NCBI RefSeq assembly: GCF_009789675.1
Contig: NZ_CP046915.1
Span: 868,001 to 932,000 of the forward strand
Reading direction: 5' to 3'
Source: Paraburkholderia acidisoli
GTDB taxonomy: Bacteria; Pseudomonadota; Gammaproteobacteria; Burkholderiales; Burkholderiaceae
Length of the DNA stretch: 64,000 nt
Shown one piece after another: positions 26,942 to 36,558 of this stretch (within the stretch, counting starts at the first letter, position 1; each line of letters opens with the position of its first letter). Below the pieces are notes generated by a model. The model made no database searches. It was not told where the DNA came from and worked only from the letters and a program-made list of their open reading frames with translations. A program made the position numbers and the translations under genes.

Positions 26942-28048
26942 TCAGGCCGCTTCGCCCGCGTAATGCGGGTAATCGGTGTAGCCGCGTGCGTCGCCGCCGT
27001 AGTAGGTGCTTTGATCGACTTTGGCGAGCGTCCAGCCATGGCGGAAGCGCTCGACGAGGTCGGGGTTCGCGATATACGGCGCGCCGAAAGCGGCGAGATC
27101 GATGGTGCCGTTGCCGATCAGCTCGGCGGCCTTCCGGAAGTCGAGGCCGCCCGCGAGAATCAGGGTGCCTCGCCAGGTCTCGCGGAATCGTTCGAGAAAG
27201 CCTGCCGGCATGGCGGGCGCGCCACGGCTCGCCTGATCCATGATGTGTACGTAAGCGATACCGCGCGCGCCCAGTTCGCGGGCGAGATGCAGGAAGGTCT
27301 CGGCTTCGCCTTCGAAGTCGCCGAGTTCATGCAGACGGCCGAACGGCGAGAGCCGGATGCCCACGCGCTCGCGGCCGATGCGCGCGATGCAGGCGTCCAC
27401 CACGTCGAGCGCGAAACGCGCGCGATTTTCCACCGTGTTGCCGCCGTAGCTATCGGTTCGATCGTTCACCGCGCCGTTGATGAACTGCTCGACCAGATAG
27501 CCGTTCGCGCCGTGGATTTCCACGCCGTCGAAGCCGGCGGCCACGGCGTTCTGCGCCGCATTCGCGAAATCTTCGATCACGCGCGCGATTTCGTCGAGCG
27601 TGAGCGCGTGCGGCTGGCTCGCGGTCACGAACGCGGGCTTGCCGTGGTCGTCATAGCCGAACGCGGAGCTTTTCACCGCTTGCGCCGTGGTCGAGCTGAC
27701 GGGCGCCGCGCCGCCGGGTTGCAGCGACACGTGGCTCATGCGGCCCACGTGCCAGATCTGCGTGAAGATCGTGCCGCCGAGATCGTGGACCGCATTCGTG
27801 ACGTTGCGCCATGCCGCGACCTGCAGGTCGTTCCAGATGCCCGGGCAATCGACGAAACCATTGCCTTCGGGACTGATCGGCGTGCCTTCCGTGACGATCA
27901 GGCCCGCGCTCGCGCGTTGCGCGTAATAGCGCACGGTTTCCTCGTTGGGCGTGTGGCCCGGCGCGCGGGCGCGCGTCATGGGCGCCATCACCACGCGGTT
28001 TCTGAGTGGTCGGCCCGACAGATCGTAGGCGTCGAAAAGTGTCGTCAT
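26942..28048 (-). CDS. Old Yellow Enzyme-family NAD(P)H:flavin oxidoreductase (alkene reductase)
   Basis: 368 residues, an FMN-dependent TIM barrel. Family marks are NRVVMAPMTRARAPG at the N-terminus, GGTIFTQIWHVGRMSH, the substrate-anion site GVEIHGANGYLVEQF (His-x2-Asn), NDRTDSYGG and GFGA-type phosphate binding (AAFGAPYIANPDLVER). It resembles NemA/XenA-like enoate reductases that reduce activated alkenes, nitro-esters or maleimides. It is divergent from a LysR gene at 28212, whose gap has a near-perfect inverted repeat, so regulation by that LysR is likely. Confidence 0.93.
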   Translation of the reverse strand: MTTLFDAYDLSGRPLRNRVVMAPMTRARAPGHTPNEETVRYYAQRASAGLIVTEGTPISPEGNGFVDCPGIWNDLQVAAWRNVTNAVHDLGGTIFTQIWHVGRMSHVSLQPGGAAPVSSTTAQAVKSSAFGYDDHGKPAFVTASQPHALTLDEIARVIEDFANAAQNAVAAGFDGVEIHGANGYLVEQFINGAVNDRTDSYGGNTVENRARFALDVVDACIARIGRERVGIRLSPFGRLHELGDFEGEAETFLHLARELGARGIAYVHIMDQASRGAPAMPAGFLERFRETWRGTLILAGGLDFRKAAELIGNGTIDLAAFGAPYIANPDLVERFRHGWTLAKVDQSTYYGGDARGYTDYPHYAGEAA

Positions 28049-28179
28049 GTTGCTTCCAGTCGAATACAGCGGAATACGGCGAATACGGCAAATACGGCGG
28101 ATGACCGCGGCGCGTGCGCCCCGAACCCTGAATTGTGGCGGCGCGCGCTACCTTTTCCTAGCCGATGCGAGGGAATATC

Positions 28180-28202
28180 ATTTGTGAATCGAATTCTCAA
28201 AT
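28180..28202. promoter_or_regulatory. Putative LysR box between OYE and LysR genes
   Basis: An 11-base arm ATTTGTGAATC faces AATTCTCAAAT; 9 of 11 positions are complementary. It has the T-N11-A character of LysR sites and ends about 10 bases before the LysR start, suggesting autoregulation plus OYE control. Confidence 0.55.
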
Positions 28203-28211
28203 TACCAGTGC

Positions 28212-29114
28212 ATGGACAGTCGAAGCGGGGAGATGCGCGTGTTCACGCGGGTGGTTGAAACGGGCAGTTTCTCGGCGGCGGGTAAAGCGCTGGGCCTGAC
28301 GCCCTCGGCTGTCAGCAAGCTCATCGGCCGGCTCGAAGCTCGGCTGGGCGTATTGCTGTTTCAGCGCTCGACGCGGCATCTCGCCGTGACCACGGAAGGG
28401 CGGCAGTTCTACGACAGTTGCGTGCTGATCCTCGACGACATCGACGAAGCCGAGCAGGGTATTGCCGAAGGCACATCCGCGCCGCGCGGCGCGTTGCGCA
28501 TCAATGTGTCGATCCCGATGGGCACGCACTACATCGTGCCGCTCATGCCGCTCTTCACCGCGCGCTATCCGGGCATTCGGGTCGATCTGTCGTTGACGGA
28601 TGCGGTGGTGGATCTACAGCGCGAACGCGTGGACGTGGCCGTGCGCACGGGGCCGCTCCCGGACGCCAACTTTCACGCGCGCAAGCTGGGGTCGACGGGG
28701 CGCGCGGTGGTGGCCGCGCCAGGCTATCTGGAAGCGCATGGCGTACCGCGGGCGCCCGGGGATCTGGCCGGGCACCGATGCTTCAATTTCAATTTCCGGC
28801 GCTCGATGGACGAATGGCCATTCCGCATCGACGGGCGCACGTTTCACTTTCCCGTGCGCGGCGACATCCTGACGAACAACGGCGCGACGATGCGTCAACT
28901 CACGCTGGCGGGACTCGGTATCAGCCGTCTCGGGCTGTTTCATATCAAGGACGATCTCGCTGCGGGGCGGCTCGTCGAATTGCTGGCGGCCTACAACCCC
29001 GGCGACATCGAAGATATCCACGTGATCTTCAGCAGCCAGCGGCATATGACGGCGCGCGTGCGGGTGTTTATCGACTTTCTCGTTGAGATGCTGGAGCCGT
29101 TGCTGCGGTGTTGA
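28212..29114 (+). CDS. LysR-family transcriptional regulator
   Basis: 300 residues, MDSRSGEMRVFTRVVETGSF. HTH is AGKALGLTPSAVSKLIGRLE, then RLGVLLFQRSTRHLAVTTEG. The effector domain has GALRINVSIPMGTHYIVPLM and is 4-HBA/CrgA-like. It is divergent from the Old Yellow Enzyme gene, its likely target. Confidence 0.92.
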   Translation: MDSRSGEMRVFTRVVETGSFSAAGKALGLTPSAVSKLIGRLEARLGVLLFQRSTRHLAVTTEGRQFYDSCVLILDDIDEAEQGIAEGTSAPRGALRINVSIPMGTHYIVPLMPLFTARYPGIRVDLSLTDAVVDLQRERVDVAVRTGPLPDANFHARKLGSTGRAVVAAPGYLEAHGVPRAPGDLAGHRCFNFNFRRSMDEWPFRIDGRTFHFPVRGDILTNNGATMRQLTLAGLGISRLGLFHIKDDLAAGRLVELLAAYNPGDIEDIHVIFSSQRHMTARVRVFIDFLVEMLEPLLRC

Positions 29115-29517
29115 GTTGTCGTTTGCAAGGTCATGGGCCGCCTTCCGGGTGGGTGGGGGTGGGTGGGCCTGGATGAGGTTCGGCATGTGACAGCGCGCTG
29201 TTCGAGGCCATGCGAACTGCCGCTCGGGCAATCTGTTTTGTTTATTGGAATTTCGCTGAGCGAATCGTTTGGCGAGACATGGTTCGACGGCCGCGAAGCC
29301 GGTCTGCCAAGGCGATCGAAGCACGAATCGAATCGATCGATGGGTTGCCGGCCGCCGCGATGCCGCTCGCGGCGTGTTCGAGCAAGGGCGTTGGGTCTGC
29401 CTCGCCGCTCAAGGCAATGTGCAGCCGGTCGTTAAAGCGGACTGCGGCAGTGGGCGCGAGCGGGATTCGGGCTCCGCAGTCATCTTGGACGAACGCTACA
29501 CAGGATTTCCCTTCTCC
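29115..29517. other. Gap with a G-quadruplex motif but no gene
   Basis: 403 bases between LysR stop and chemoreceptor start. Besides the G-rich run at 29148-29168, I see no RNA gene, convincing promoter or reading frame. The chemoreceptor frame is open through part of this gap, but that part does not look coding. Confidence 0.5.
29148..29168 (+). other. Potential G-quadruplex (five G-tracts, single-base loops)
   Basis: Five runs of G (3, 3, 5, 3, 3) separated by single T residues, starting 34 bases after the LysR stop. Single-base loops and tracts of three or more G are the classic criteria for a very stable quadruplex in DNA or in the transcript. Confidence 0.75.
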
Positions 29518-31095
29518 ATGTCAACGGTCTCACCTCGTGCGCGCACGACGCTCACGCTCAACCAGAAGCTCACGTCCACCATCGTCGTGCTGTGGGTCGG
29601 CCTGCTGCTGATCGCGGCGATCGGTATCTGGCAAACGCGCGCGGCCATTCTCGCTGAAAGACGGCTGCATCTCACCACGTTGATGGACGAAGCCGTCAGC
29701 GCCGTCAACCGTTTTCACGATGAAGCCGCGCGCCAGCAAATCAGCGAGGCCGAGGCCAAACGGCAGGCGATCGCGGTGATCGCGTCGCTGCGTTACGGAA
29801 AGGATGGCTATATCACGGTGTGCGATCCTCAGGCCGTGATCGTCGTGAATCCGCTCAAGCCGGAGATCACGGGCAAGAGCATGGCCTCGATGGCGGACAC
29901 CAACGGCAAGCGCTTCTACGCGGATCTCATCGCGGCTGCGCAAGATTCTCGCGGCGGCTTCGTTTCCTATTACTGGCCCAAACCGGGCGGCAGCGCGCCC
30001 ATCGAAAAGCTCGCCTACTCGCGGCAAATTCAGGACTGGAACTGGGTGCTGTTCACCGGCGCCTATGTGGACGACATTCGCGGAACGGTGATGGCTTGCG
30101 CCGAACGCTGGCTGGCCGGCGTTGCGGTACTTGGCGGCCTGGCGACGCTCGTGATGACGCTGGCCCTGCGGAGCGCGCGCCGCGCGGTGGGCGGAGAGAT
30201 CGAGAATGCGGTGGCTACCGCGCATTGCGTGGCCGAAGGCAATCTTGGCGTGCGCGTCGCGGTGGCGCCCGGCGACACCGGAAGCCTGATGTACGCACTC
30301 GAAACCATGCGTGCCGACCTCGAGACCGCGATGATGGGCGTGCGCTCCAGCGCGGAAAACATCGCACTCGGCTCGGCGGAAATCGCGGCCGGCAACGCCG
30401 ATCTTTCGCAGCGTACCGAGCAACAAGCCGCAGCGGTGCTCGAGACGGCGTCGAGCATGAATCAGATGACGCAGAACGTGCGCAAAAACGCCGAGAGCGC
30501 GAGCGTTGCCGCGAGACTCGCCGATGACGCGGCTGCCATCGCTGCGCGCGGCACCAGCGTCGTGATGCAGGTCGAGCAGACGATGGAAGCGATCTCGCAG
30601 AGTTCGAACCAGATCAACGAAATCATTGCCGTGATCGACAGCATTGCGTTTCAGACCAACATTCTCGCGCTCAATGCGGCCGTCGAGGCCGCCCGAGCCG
30701 GCGAGCAAGGGCGCGGCTTCGCGGTGGTCGCGTCGGAGGTGCGCAACCTCGCTCAGCGTTCGGCCACGGCGGCGCGCGAAATCAAGCAACTGATCGAGTC
30801 TTCGGCGACCACCGTCCAGCGCGGCGCCGAGCAGGTGGCAAGTGCCGGGTCCACGATGAGCGAGATCGATCAGGCCGTGCGTCACGTCAATCACATCCTG
30901 CGCGAAATCAGCCACGCTTCGCGGGAACAAAGCGAAGGCATCGATCAGGTCAACACCGCGGTGAGCCAGATCGACAAGGTGACGCAACAGAATGCGGCGC
31001 TCGTCGAACAAGCCGCCGCGGCGGCGCAGTCCCTCAACGACCAGGCGGGTGCGTTGCGCGAAGTCATCGGGCGCTTCTCGCTGGCGGCCGCGTGA
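29518..31095 (+). CDS. Methyl-accepting chemotaxis protein with periplasmic Cache-type sensor
   Basis: 525 residues. TM1 is at about 22-42 ([17 protein letters not shown]). A periplasmic sCache-like domain of about 150 residues has [20 protein letters not shown] and [17 protein letters not shown]2 lies near 200-218, then HAMP and the cytoplasmic signalling region with the conserved hairpin tip [20 protein letters not shown]. No C-terminal CheR-binding pentapeptide is present. I start at the ATG at 29518, although its ribosome-binding site is poor. It probably senses a small organic acid or amino acid, but the ligand is not predictable. Confidence 0.92.
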   Translation: MSTVSPRARTTLTLNQKLTSTIVVLWVGLLLIAAIGIWQTRAAILAERRLHLTTLMDEAVSAVNRFHDEAARQQISEAEAKRQAIAVIASLRYGKDGYITVCDPQAVIVVNPLKPEITGKSMASMADTNGKRFYADLIAAAQDSRGGFVSYYWPKPGGSAPIEKLAYSRQIQDWNWVLFTGAYVDDIRGTVMACAERWLAGVAVLGGLATLVMTLALRSARRAVGGEIENAVATAHCVAEGNLGVRVAVAPGDTGSLMYALETMRADLETAMMGVRSSAENIALGSAEIAAGNADLSQRTEQQAAAVLETASSMNQMTQNVRKNAESASVAARLADDAAAIAARGTSVVMQVEQTMEAISQSSNQINEIIAVIDSIAFQTNILALNAAVEAARAGEQGRGFAVVASEVRNLAQRSATAAREIKQLIESSATTVQRGAEQVASAGSTMSEIDQAVRHVNHILREISHASREQSEGIDQVNTAVSQIDKVTQQNAALVEQAAAAAQSLNDQAGALREVIGRFSLAAA

Positions 31096-31101
31096 ACCCC
31101 G

Positions 31102-32016
31102 TCAGGCGCGATGCGCCCTCGGCAGATGGTCGATCGCGGCCTGCAGCGAAGCCCTCACGAGCCCGATGAATTCCTGAACCAGCGGCTTGGGCGTGCTCAG
31201 CCGGGTGTGCAGGATATAACCGCGCGCATACATGACGGGCTCGAACGGCAGAAACACCACGCTCTCCGGATTGCCGTCCATGGTCGCCAGACCATTCGTC
31301 AAGCCGATGCCGAGCCCGCGCGACGCCATGGAGACGATCAGCGCCGCATAGGGCGTTTCGATCGCGGGCACCTGGTCCACGCCCGCCGCGCGCAAGATCC
31401 GGTCGATGGGCGCGCGCGGTTCGTCCGCGTACGACGGCAGGATCAGCCGCTCGTTGCGAAGATCGCTGGCCATGATCCTGGTCCGTCCGGCCAGCCGGTG
31501 CGTGGTCGGTAGCACGCAAAGCAGCGGCAACCGATACAGGTCTTCGGACGTGAGCGCATAAGCCTCGGGCTCGACCGACCCGATCCCCACATCGTAGTGC
31601 CCCGACGAGACCCAACGCTGCATCGTCGCTTCGCTGCGCATTTCGAGCGACACGAAGACTTGCGGATGCCGTTGCACGAACTGCTCGACGATCGCGGGCA
31701 GAAAGTTCAGCGCGAACAACGGCGCTGCCACGACCCTCAAGCGGCCGCCCGCCATGGTGCGTATCTCGCGCGCCGACTGTTCGAGCATGTCGAGGCCGAC
31801 AAAACTGCGCTCCACGTCGCGATAAAAGGCCACGCCGGCTTCCGTGATCTGAATCCGGCCGCCATTGCGCGCAAAGAGTTGCAGGCCCGTTGACGCTTCC
31901 AGTTCGGCGATCAGCCGGCTGATGCCGGGTTGCGAGGTGCCGAGTTCCTCGGCCGCCGCCGTCATCGACCCGCGTAACACCACGAGACGAAATGCCTCGA
32001 TCTGCCTGACGTTCAT
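31102..32016 (-). CDS. LysR-family regulator (NocR/OccR-like)
   Basis: 304 residues, MNVRQIEAFRLVVLRGSMTA. HTH EELGTSQPGISRLIAELEAS is close to the opine and lysine regulators NocR, OccR and LysR. The effector domain has GGRLRVVAAPLFALNFLPAI. It is divergent from the ABC/FAD-oxidase operon at 32213 and should be its activator. The shared gap has an inverted repeat at 32054-32078. Confidence 0.92.
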   Translation of the reverse strand: MNVRQIEAFRLVVLRGSMTAAAEELGTSQPGISRLIAELEASTGLQLFARNGGRIQITEAGVAFYRDVERSFVGLDMLEQSAREIRTMAGGRLRVVAAPLFALNFLPAIVEQFVQRHPQVFVSLEMRSEATMQRWVSSGHYDVGIGSVEPEAYALTSEDLYRLPLLCVLPTTHRLAGRTRIMASDLRNERLILPSYADEPRAPIDRILRAAGVDQVPAIETPYAALIVSMASRGLGIGLTNGLATMDGNPESVVFLPFEPVMYARGYILHTRLSTPKPLVQEFIGLVRASLQAAIDHLPRAHRA

Positions 32017-32053
32017 GACTCGCTCGTTGATTCGACGGCCCAGTTTGCCATAT

Positions 32054-32078
32054 CAAAAATGAATAGAACGCTATTTTG
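32054..32078. promoter_or_regulatory. Inverted repeat in the LysR/ABC divergent gap
   Basis: Perfect core AATAG-AACG-CTATT (32062-32075) with outer CAAAA and TTTTG flanks. It is AT-rich against a GC-rich background and placed as a LysR activator site would be. Confidence 0.55.
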
Positions 32079-32212
32079 TCGGTATTTGCTCTGCTGAATG
32101 GCTGGCCTCACACTGGTTTCGAACGAGGGCGTCCTGCATGAGCGGACCTCGCGGCAAGCTGCCAAGGCGTACTGACGATGCACGACGCGTCGAACCGAAA
32201 CGGGGAATTCCT

Positions 32213-32938
32213 ATGATCGAGCTGACTTCCATCTCGAAGTGGTACGGGCAGCATCAGGTGCTGAACGACTGCTCGGCTTCCATTGGGCGCGGCGAAGTCG
32301 TCGTGATTTGCGGACCCTCGGGCTCCGGCAAATCGACGTTCATCAAGACCATCAACGGACTGGAAGCGGTGCAGCGCGGCCAGATCGTCGTCAACGGAAT
32401 CGACGTGACGGCGAGGCGTTCGAATCTCGCGGCATTGCGCGCGAAAGTCGGGATGGTGTTCCAGCATTTCGAGCTGTTTCCCCATCTTTCCGTGAGGCGC
32501 AATCTGATGCTCGCGCAGATGAACGTGTTGCGCCGGAGCGAAGACGAGGCCGCGGCGAAAGCGGTGTCCCTGCTGCGCCGCGTGGGCTTGAGCGAGCACG
32601 CCGACAAATATCCGGGTCAGCTGTCGGGCGGCCAGCAGCAGCGCGTGGCGATCGCGCGGGCGTTGTCGATGGACCCCGTCGCCATGCTGTTCGACGAACC
32701 GACCTCGGCACTGGACCCCGAAATGGTCAACGAGGTGCTCGACGTCATGAGTTCGCTCGCGCGGGACGGCATGACGATGGTCTGCGTCACGCACGAGATG
32801 GGCTTCGCGAAGCGCGTCGCGAGCCGCGTGATGTTCATGGACAAAGGCGTGATCGTGGAAGACGAGCCCAAGGCGGCGTTCTTCGACCGGCCGCGCTCCG
32901 AGCGCGCCCGGGAATTTCTCTCGCGCATTCTGCACTGA
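32213..32938 (+). CDS. Amino-acid/opine ABC transporter ATP-binding protein (GlnQ family)
   Basis: 241 residues from the ATG at 32213 ([15 protein letters not shown]), with GGGG upstream. Walker [11 protein letters not shown]-loop [12 protein letters not shown], signature LSGGQQQR and Walker [14 protein letters not shown] are intact. It is the first gene of an operon with a binding protein, one permease, an FAD amine oxidase and a cupin. Confidence 0.92.
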   Translation: MIELTSISKWYGQHQVLNDCSASIGRGEVVVICGPSGSGKSTFIKTINGLEAVQRGQIVVNGIDVTARRSNLAALRAKVGMVFQHFELFPHLSVRRNLMLAQMNVLRRSEDEAAAKAVSLLRRVGLSEHADKYPGQLSGGQQQRVAIARALSMDPVAMLFDEPTSALDPEMVNEVLDVMSSLARDGMTMVCVTHEMGFAKRVASRVMFMDKGVIVEDEPKAAFFDRPRSERAREFLSRILH

Positions 32939-32976
32939 TTCAGGTAGCACCCAATAAATCACCAGGGAGTGAAGGC

Positions 32977-33795
32977 ATGAAGATTCAAAGCGTGTTGAGA
33001 GGCGTCATCGCGTCGGTGGCACTGGTCGGATCGATGTTCTCCGTGGCCCACGCCGCCGATATCGGCACACTCGCGGCCGGGCAGATTCTGGCGGGCGTCG
33101 ATACCAACAACAAGCCGTATTCGTATATCGAGAACGGCAAGGTCACCGGTTTCGACGTCGAACTGATTCGCGCCATCGCGGCCAAACGCGGCATGACCGC
33201 GGAATTTCGCGCCCAGGACTTTTCAGGTCTGCTCCCGAGCGTGGCGAGCAAGCAGATCGACCTGGCCGCGGGCTGCATTTCGATCACGAACGACCGTCTC
33301 AAGATCGTCGACTTCTCCGACGGCTACGTGTTCGACTACCTGAGCGTCGCAACGCTGCCGGGCTCGACGTTGACCAGCGACGTGGCGAGCGTGAAGGGTA
33401 AGCGCATCGGCGTGATTCAAGGGACCATCGAAGACACTTACTGGGAGAAGTACCTGCCGGGCGCGCAAATCGTGCGCTTCCCGAATCTGACTGCGGGCTT
33501 CCTCGCCTTCCGCAACAAGTACATTGACGGTTACTTCGTCGACAAGAGTCTCGTCGACGGCCTCGAAGCGAAGTATCCGCAACTGAAGATCACCACGAAG
33601 ATCGACATCTCGGCGCTGGATCAGCCGGCCGGCTTCGCGATCCGCAAGGGCAACAAGACGCTCGAAGACGCGCTCAACGCCACGCTGAAGGAACTGATCG
33701 CGGACGGCACGTGGATGAAGCTCTACATGCAGTTCCATCCCGGCTACAAGGAACCGTCGCCGCTGCCCCCGTATCACCTGAAGACGGGAAGCTGA
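32977..33795 (+). CDS. ABC transporter substrate-binding protein (SBP_bac_3 family)
   Basis: 272 residues. Signal peptide MKIQSVLRGVIASVALVGSM is followed by FSVAHAAD, cut after AHA. The mature fold has AGVDTNNKPYSYIENGKVTG, FDVELIRAIAAKRG and SKQIDLAAGCISITNDR. It sits between ATPase and permease genes, with an AGGGAG site before the ATG at 32977. Context suggests an amino acid or opine-like ligand that is then oxidised by the FAD protein in the same operon. Confidence 0.9.
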   Translation: MKIQSVLRGVIASVALVGSMFSVAHAADIGTLAAGQILAGVDTNNKPYSYIENGKVTGFDVELIRAIAAKRGMTAEFRAQDFSGLLPSVASKQIDLAAGCISITNDRLKIVDFSDGYVFDYLSVATLPGSTLTSDVASVKGKRIGVIQGTIEDTYWEKYLPGAQIVRFPNLTAGFLAFRNKYIDGYFVDKSLVDGLEAKYPQLKITTKIDISALDQPAGFAIRKGNKTLEDALNATLKELIADGTWMKLYMQFHPGYKEPSPLPPYHLKTGS

Positions 33796-33855
33796 GCGCG
33801 GCTCGCCCGATCTTCATGACGGTGTCGCCGTCATCCCGCTTTACGGAGAATGGAC

Positions 33856-34662
33856 ATGGAAGCCTTCGTACAAAACTTCTTCAACGTGTCGTTGCTGGTC
33901 GACTCGATTCCGTCGCTGCTCGAAACCGGCTTGATCAACACGCTCGTGCTTTCGCTGTTCTCCACGGTGATCGGCATTGCCGCGGGCATGGTCCTCGCGC
34001 TGTTGATGGTGTCGAACGTCCGCTGGCTCACGGTCCCCGCGCGCGTTTATATCGACGTGCTGCGCGGCCTGCCCGCGGCGCTCGTCATCTTGCTGGTCGG
34101 GCAGGGCCTGGCGCCGGTCGGCCTCGAGATTTTCGGGCCTAACCCGTATCCGCTCGCGATCGTCGCGCTGGCGCTCATCTCGTCGGCTTATATCGCCGAG
34201 ATCTTTCGTTCGGGCATTCAGAGTATCGGCCGCGGGCAAATGTTCGCCTGCCAGGCGCTGGGCATGACGTACTGGAGCAGCATGCGTTACGTGGTCGTGC
34301 CGCAAGGCCTGAGACGCGTGTTGCCCGCGCTGGCGAATCAGTTCATCGCCATCGTGAAGGACTCCAGTCTGGTGTATTTCCTCGGCTTGCTGACGTCGCA
34401 ACGCGACCTCTTCACGATCGGGCAGAACGCGTCGGTCAATATGGCGAACCTTTCGCCGCTCGTGGCCGCCGGGCTCGTCTACCTGATGATCACCGTGCCG
34501 CTGACGCACCTGATCAATCACATCGACCGCTGGACCAACCGCTTTTCGAATCCGGGCGTCCAGAACAAAAAGGCAGACGACAAGACGCTGGCGGCCGGTA
34601 GCACCGCGGCGGTGGCGTTATCCGGCGCGCCATCGTTGACCGACGAATCCGGCAAACACTAA
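33856..34662 (+). CDS. Amino-acid/opine ABC transporter permease
   Basis: 268 residues. Family motifs are YIDVLRGLPAALVILLVGQG, SSAYIAEIFRSGIQSIGRGQ and the EAA loop region MFACQALGMTYWSSMRYVVV. I use the ATG at 33856, 7 bases after GGAG, rather than the ATG at 33850, which is too close to it. It is the only permease in the operon, so it probably works as a homodimer. A C-terminal tail of about 45 residues after the last helix (QNKKADDKTLAAGS) is longer than usual. Confidence 0.9.
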   Translation: MEAFVQNFFNVSLLVDSIPSLLETGLINTLVLSLFSTVIGIAAGMVLALLMVSNVRWLTVPARVYIDVLRGLPAALVILLVGQGLAPVGLEIFGPNPYPLAIVALALISSAYIAEIFRSGIQSIGRGQMFACQALGMTYWSSMRYVVVPQGLRRVLPALANQFIAIVKDSSLVYFLGLLTSQRDLFTIGQNASVNMANLSPLVAAGLVYLMITVPLTHLINHIDRWTNRFSNPGVQNKKADDKTLAAGSTAAVALSGAPSLTDESGKH

Positions 34663-34679
34663 AGAACGTGTATTGAACT

Positions 34680-36017
34680 ATGGGACCTCAAGTCGATTTG
34701 GTGGCTCAGGATATCGAGCTGCCTGAAAGTGTGGATGTCGTGGTGGTGGGCGGTGGCATTATCGGCGTATCCAGCGCGCTCTATCTCAGCCAGAAGGGGT
34801 TGCGTGTCGCGCTTTGCGAAAAAGGCACGATCGCGGGCGAGCAGTCCAGCCGCAACTGGGGTTGGGTGCGGGTGACGCGGCGCGACGCGCGCGAGTTGCT
34901 GCTGAGTATGGAAAGCCTGCGTTTGTGGCGCACGCTGGATCGCGATCTGGGTATCGAGACGGGCTTTAGCGAATGCGGCATTCTCGCCGTATCGAACAAG
35001 GACGACGTGCTGGCGAGACACCAGCGCTGGCTCACGCGGGCGCGCGACATGGCCGGCGACGCGCTCGACACGCGCGAAGTCTCCTCAGCGGAAATCGCAC
35101 GCCTCATGCCGGGCGCTTCGGTGTCGTTCAAGGGCGGCATCTATACGCCGAGCGACGGCCGCGCCGAGCCGCAAAAGGCGGCGCCCGCCATCGCCAACGC
35201 CTTGCGCAAGCGTGGCGTGAAGATCCTGACGCCGTGCGCCGTGCGAGGCGTGGAGACGAGCGGCGGACGCGTCAGCGCCGTCGTCACCGAGCACGGCACG
35301 ATCCGGTGTGATGCCGTGGTGGTCGCGGGCGGCGCGTGGTCGCGTTATTTCTGCGGCAATCTGGGCGTTTCGCTGCCTCAGCTGCTCACGCGCGCTTCGG
35401 TGCTGCGGACCCGGCCGGTGCCGGGCGGCCCCGAGTGCAGCGTGACCACGGGCGATTTCGCTTACCGCAAGCGCATGGACGGCGGCTATACGATCGCGCC
35501 GGGCATGCGTACGCACGCGGACATCACGCCGGACGCGTTCCGGCTCTTCTTCAAGTACATCGAGGCGCTGAAGAGCCAGCTGGGCGTGATGCAGCTGCGC
35601 TTCGGCCAGCGCTTCTTCGAGGAATGGCAGCGTCCGCGCAAGTGGGCGCTGGACCGGCCCACCGTGTTCGAGACGGTGCGCACGCTCGATCCCGACCCGG
35701 TGATGAATTACGTCGACAACGGCCTGATCCAGTTCATGAAGGCTTACCCGCAACTGGGAACGATCGAAGTCGCGCAACGCTGGGCCGGCTACATGGACGT
35801 CACCCCCGACGCCATTCCCGTCATTTCCGGCGTGGCCGCGTTGCCGGGCCTGTTCATCGGCACGGGTTTCTCCGGGCACGGTTTCGGGATCGGTCCCGCC
35901 GCGGGCAAATTGATCGCCGACCTCGTCACCAACGACACGCCGCTGGTGGACCCGCACCTGTTCCGCCTCGACCGTTTCTCGGACGGCACGCCGATCACGG
36001 TCGACGAAGGCTTTTAA
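34680..36017 (+). CDS. FAD-dependent amine/opine oxidoreductase (DAO family)
   Basis: 445 residues. The FAD-binding Rossmann motif VVVVGGGIIGVSSALYLSQ is at about 21-39 and the C-terminal FAD motif is GLFIGTGFSGHGFGIGPAAG. This is the DadA/GlpD-like DAO family that oxidises D-amino acids, sarcosine, glycine or opines to imines. The middle section (RFGQRFFEEWQRPRKWALDR) is not diagnostic. It lies directly after an amino-acid-type permease and before a cupin and is likely controlled by the NocR-like LysR, so I favour an imported secondary amine. Membrane association or a partner subunit is not visible. Confidence 0.88.
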   Translation: MGPQVDLVAQDIELPESVDVVVVGGGIIGVSSALYLSQKGLRVALCEKGTIAGEQSSRNWGWVRVTRRDARELLLSMESLRLWRTLDRDLGIETGFSECGILAVSNKDDVLARHQRWLTRARDMAGDALDTREVSSAEIARLMPGASVSFKGGIYTPSDGRAEPQKAAPAIANALRKRGVKILTPCAVRGVETSGGRVSAVVTEHGTIRCDAVVVAGGAWSRYFCGNLGVSLPQLLTRASVLRTRPVPGGPECSVTTGDFAYRKRMDGGYTIAPGMRTHADITPDAFRLFFKYIEALKSQLGVMQLRFGQRFFEEWQRPRKWALDRPTVFETVRTLDPDPVMNYVDNGLIQFMKAYPQLGTIEVAQRWAGYMDVTPDAIPVISGVAALPGLFIGTGFSGHGFGIGPAAGKLIADLVTNDTPLVDPHLFRLDRFSDGTPITVDEGF

Positions 36018-36052
36018 GCGCGCTTTTTTCCGAGCACGATTTTTTCGAATCC

Positions 36053-36080
36053 GGCCGCGACCGGAGGCAGGATCGCGGCC
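36053..36080 (+). terminator. Hairpin after the FAD oxidoreductase gene
   Basis: Perfect 8-bp stem GGCCGCGA/TCGCGGCC with a 12-base loop, followed by TTCTT. The T-run is short, so it may be an attenuator before the cupin gene rather than a full stop. Confidence 0.5.
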
Positions 36081-36114
36081 TTCTTCATGGTTTGCCGATT
36101 ATCAGGAGTGGTGC

Positions 36115-36465
36115 ATGACCCAAACGTATTTCCATATCGACGAAGACGTGGACTTTTCGCCTTCCCGACCGGCCGATGGCCGTAGCGAAGGTTCGTATGC
36201 GCGCCGCGTCTGGACCGACACCGGCACGGAACACCCGGCCGCCGTGGCCGTGTGGCGCGCCACGCCGGGCACGTACAGCTATCCGGCGCGCGCGCTGGAC
36301 GAAACCTTCGTCGTGCTGAGCGGCACGGCGCTGTGTCAGGTTGGCGCCGGCGAGCACAAGGAAATCGGTCCGGGCAGCATCGTCAATATCGCCAAAGGCG
36401 AGACGATCACGCTGCAGGTTCATACGGAACTGCGCAAAGTAGCCACGGTCATCCCGAAGCCTTGA
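36115..36465 (+). CDS. Small cupin protein (EutQ/Cupin_3 type)
   Basis: 116 residues forming a single small beta-barrel. ALDETFVVLSGTALCQVGAG and GPGSIVNIAKGETITLQVHT are the two cupin motif regions; the classic metal His residues are largely missing, as in many Cupin_3 proteins. An AGGAGTG site precedes the ATG at 36115. It probably assists the oxidation pathway encoded upstream, for example by binding or converting an unstable imine or ureido product, but that is inference. Confidence 0.85.
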   Translation: MTQTYFHIDEDVDFSPSRPADGRSEGSYARRVWTDTGTEHPAAVAVWRATPGTYSYPARALDETFVVLSGTALCQVGAGEHKEIGPGSIVNIAKGETITLQVHTELRKVATVIPKP

Positions 36466-36512
36466 CGTTGCGGCACGCCTTCGAGCGTTGCGCCGCGCGC
36501 GATTCCGGTCGC

Positions 36513-36539
36513 GCGGCACCGTAACGGCCACGGTGCCGC
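36513..36539. terminator. Hairpin between convergent cupin and Fe-ADH genes
   Basis: Perfect 10-bp stem GCGGCACCGT/ACGGTGCCGC with a 7-base loop, just after another GC-rich hairpin. No T-run on either side. Position between convergent genes suggests a bidirectional stop or RNA-end stabiliser. Confidence 0.5.
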
Positions 36540-36558
36540 GCTCGATCGAACCGGCGGC

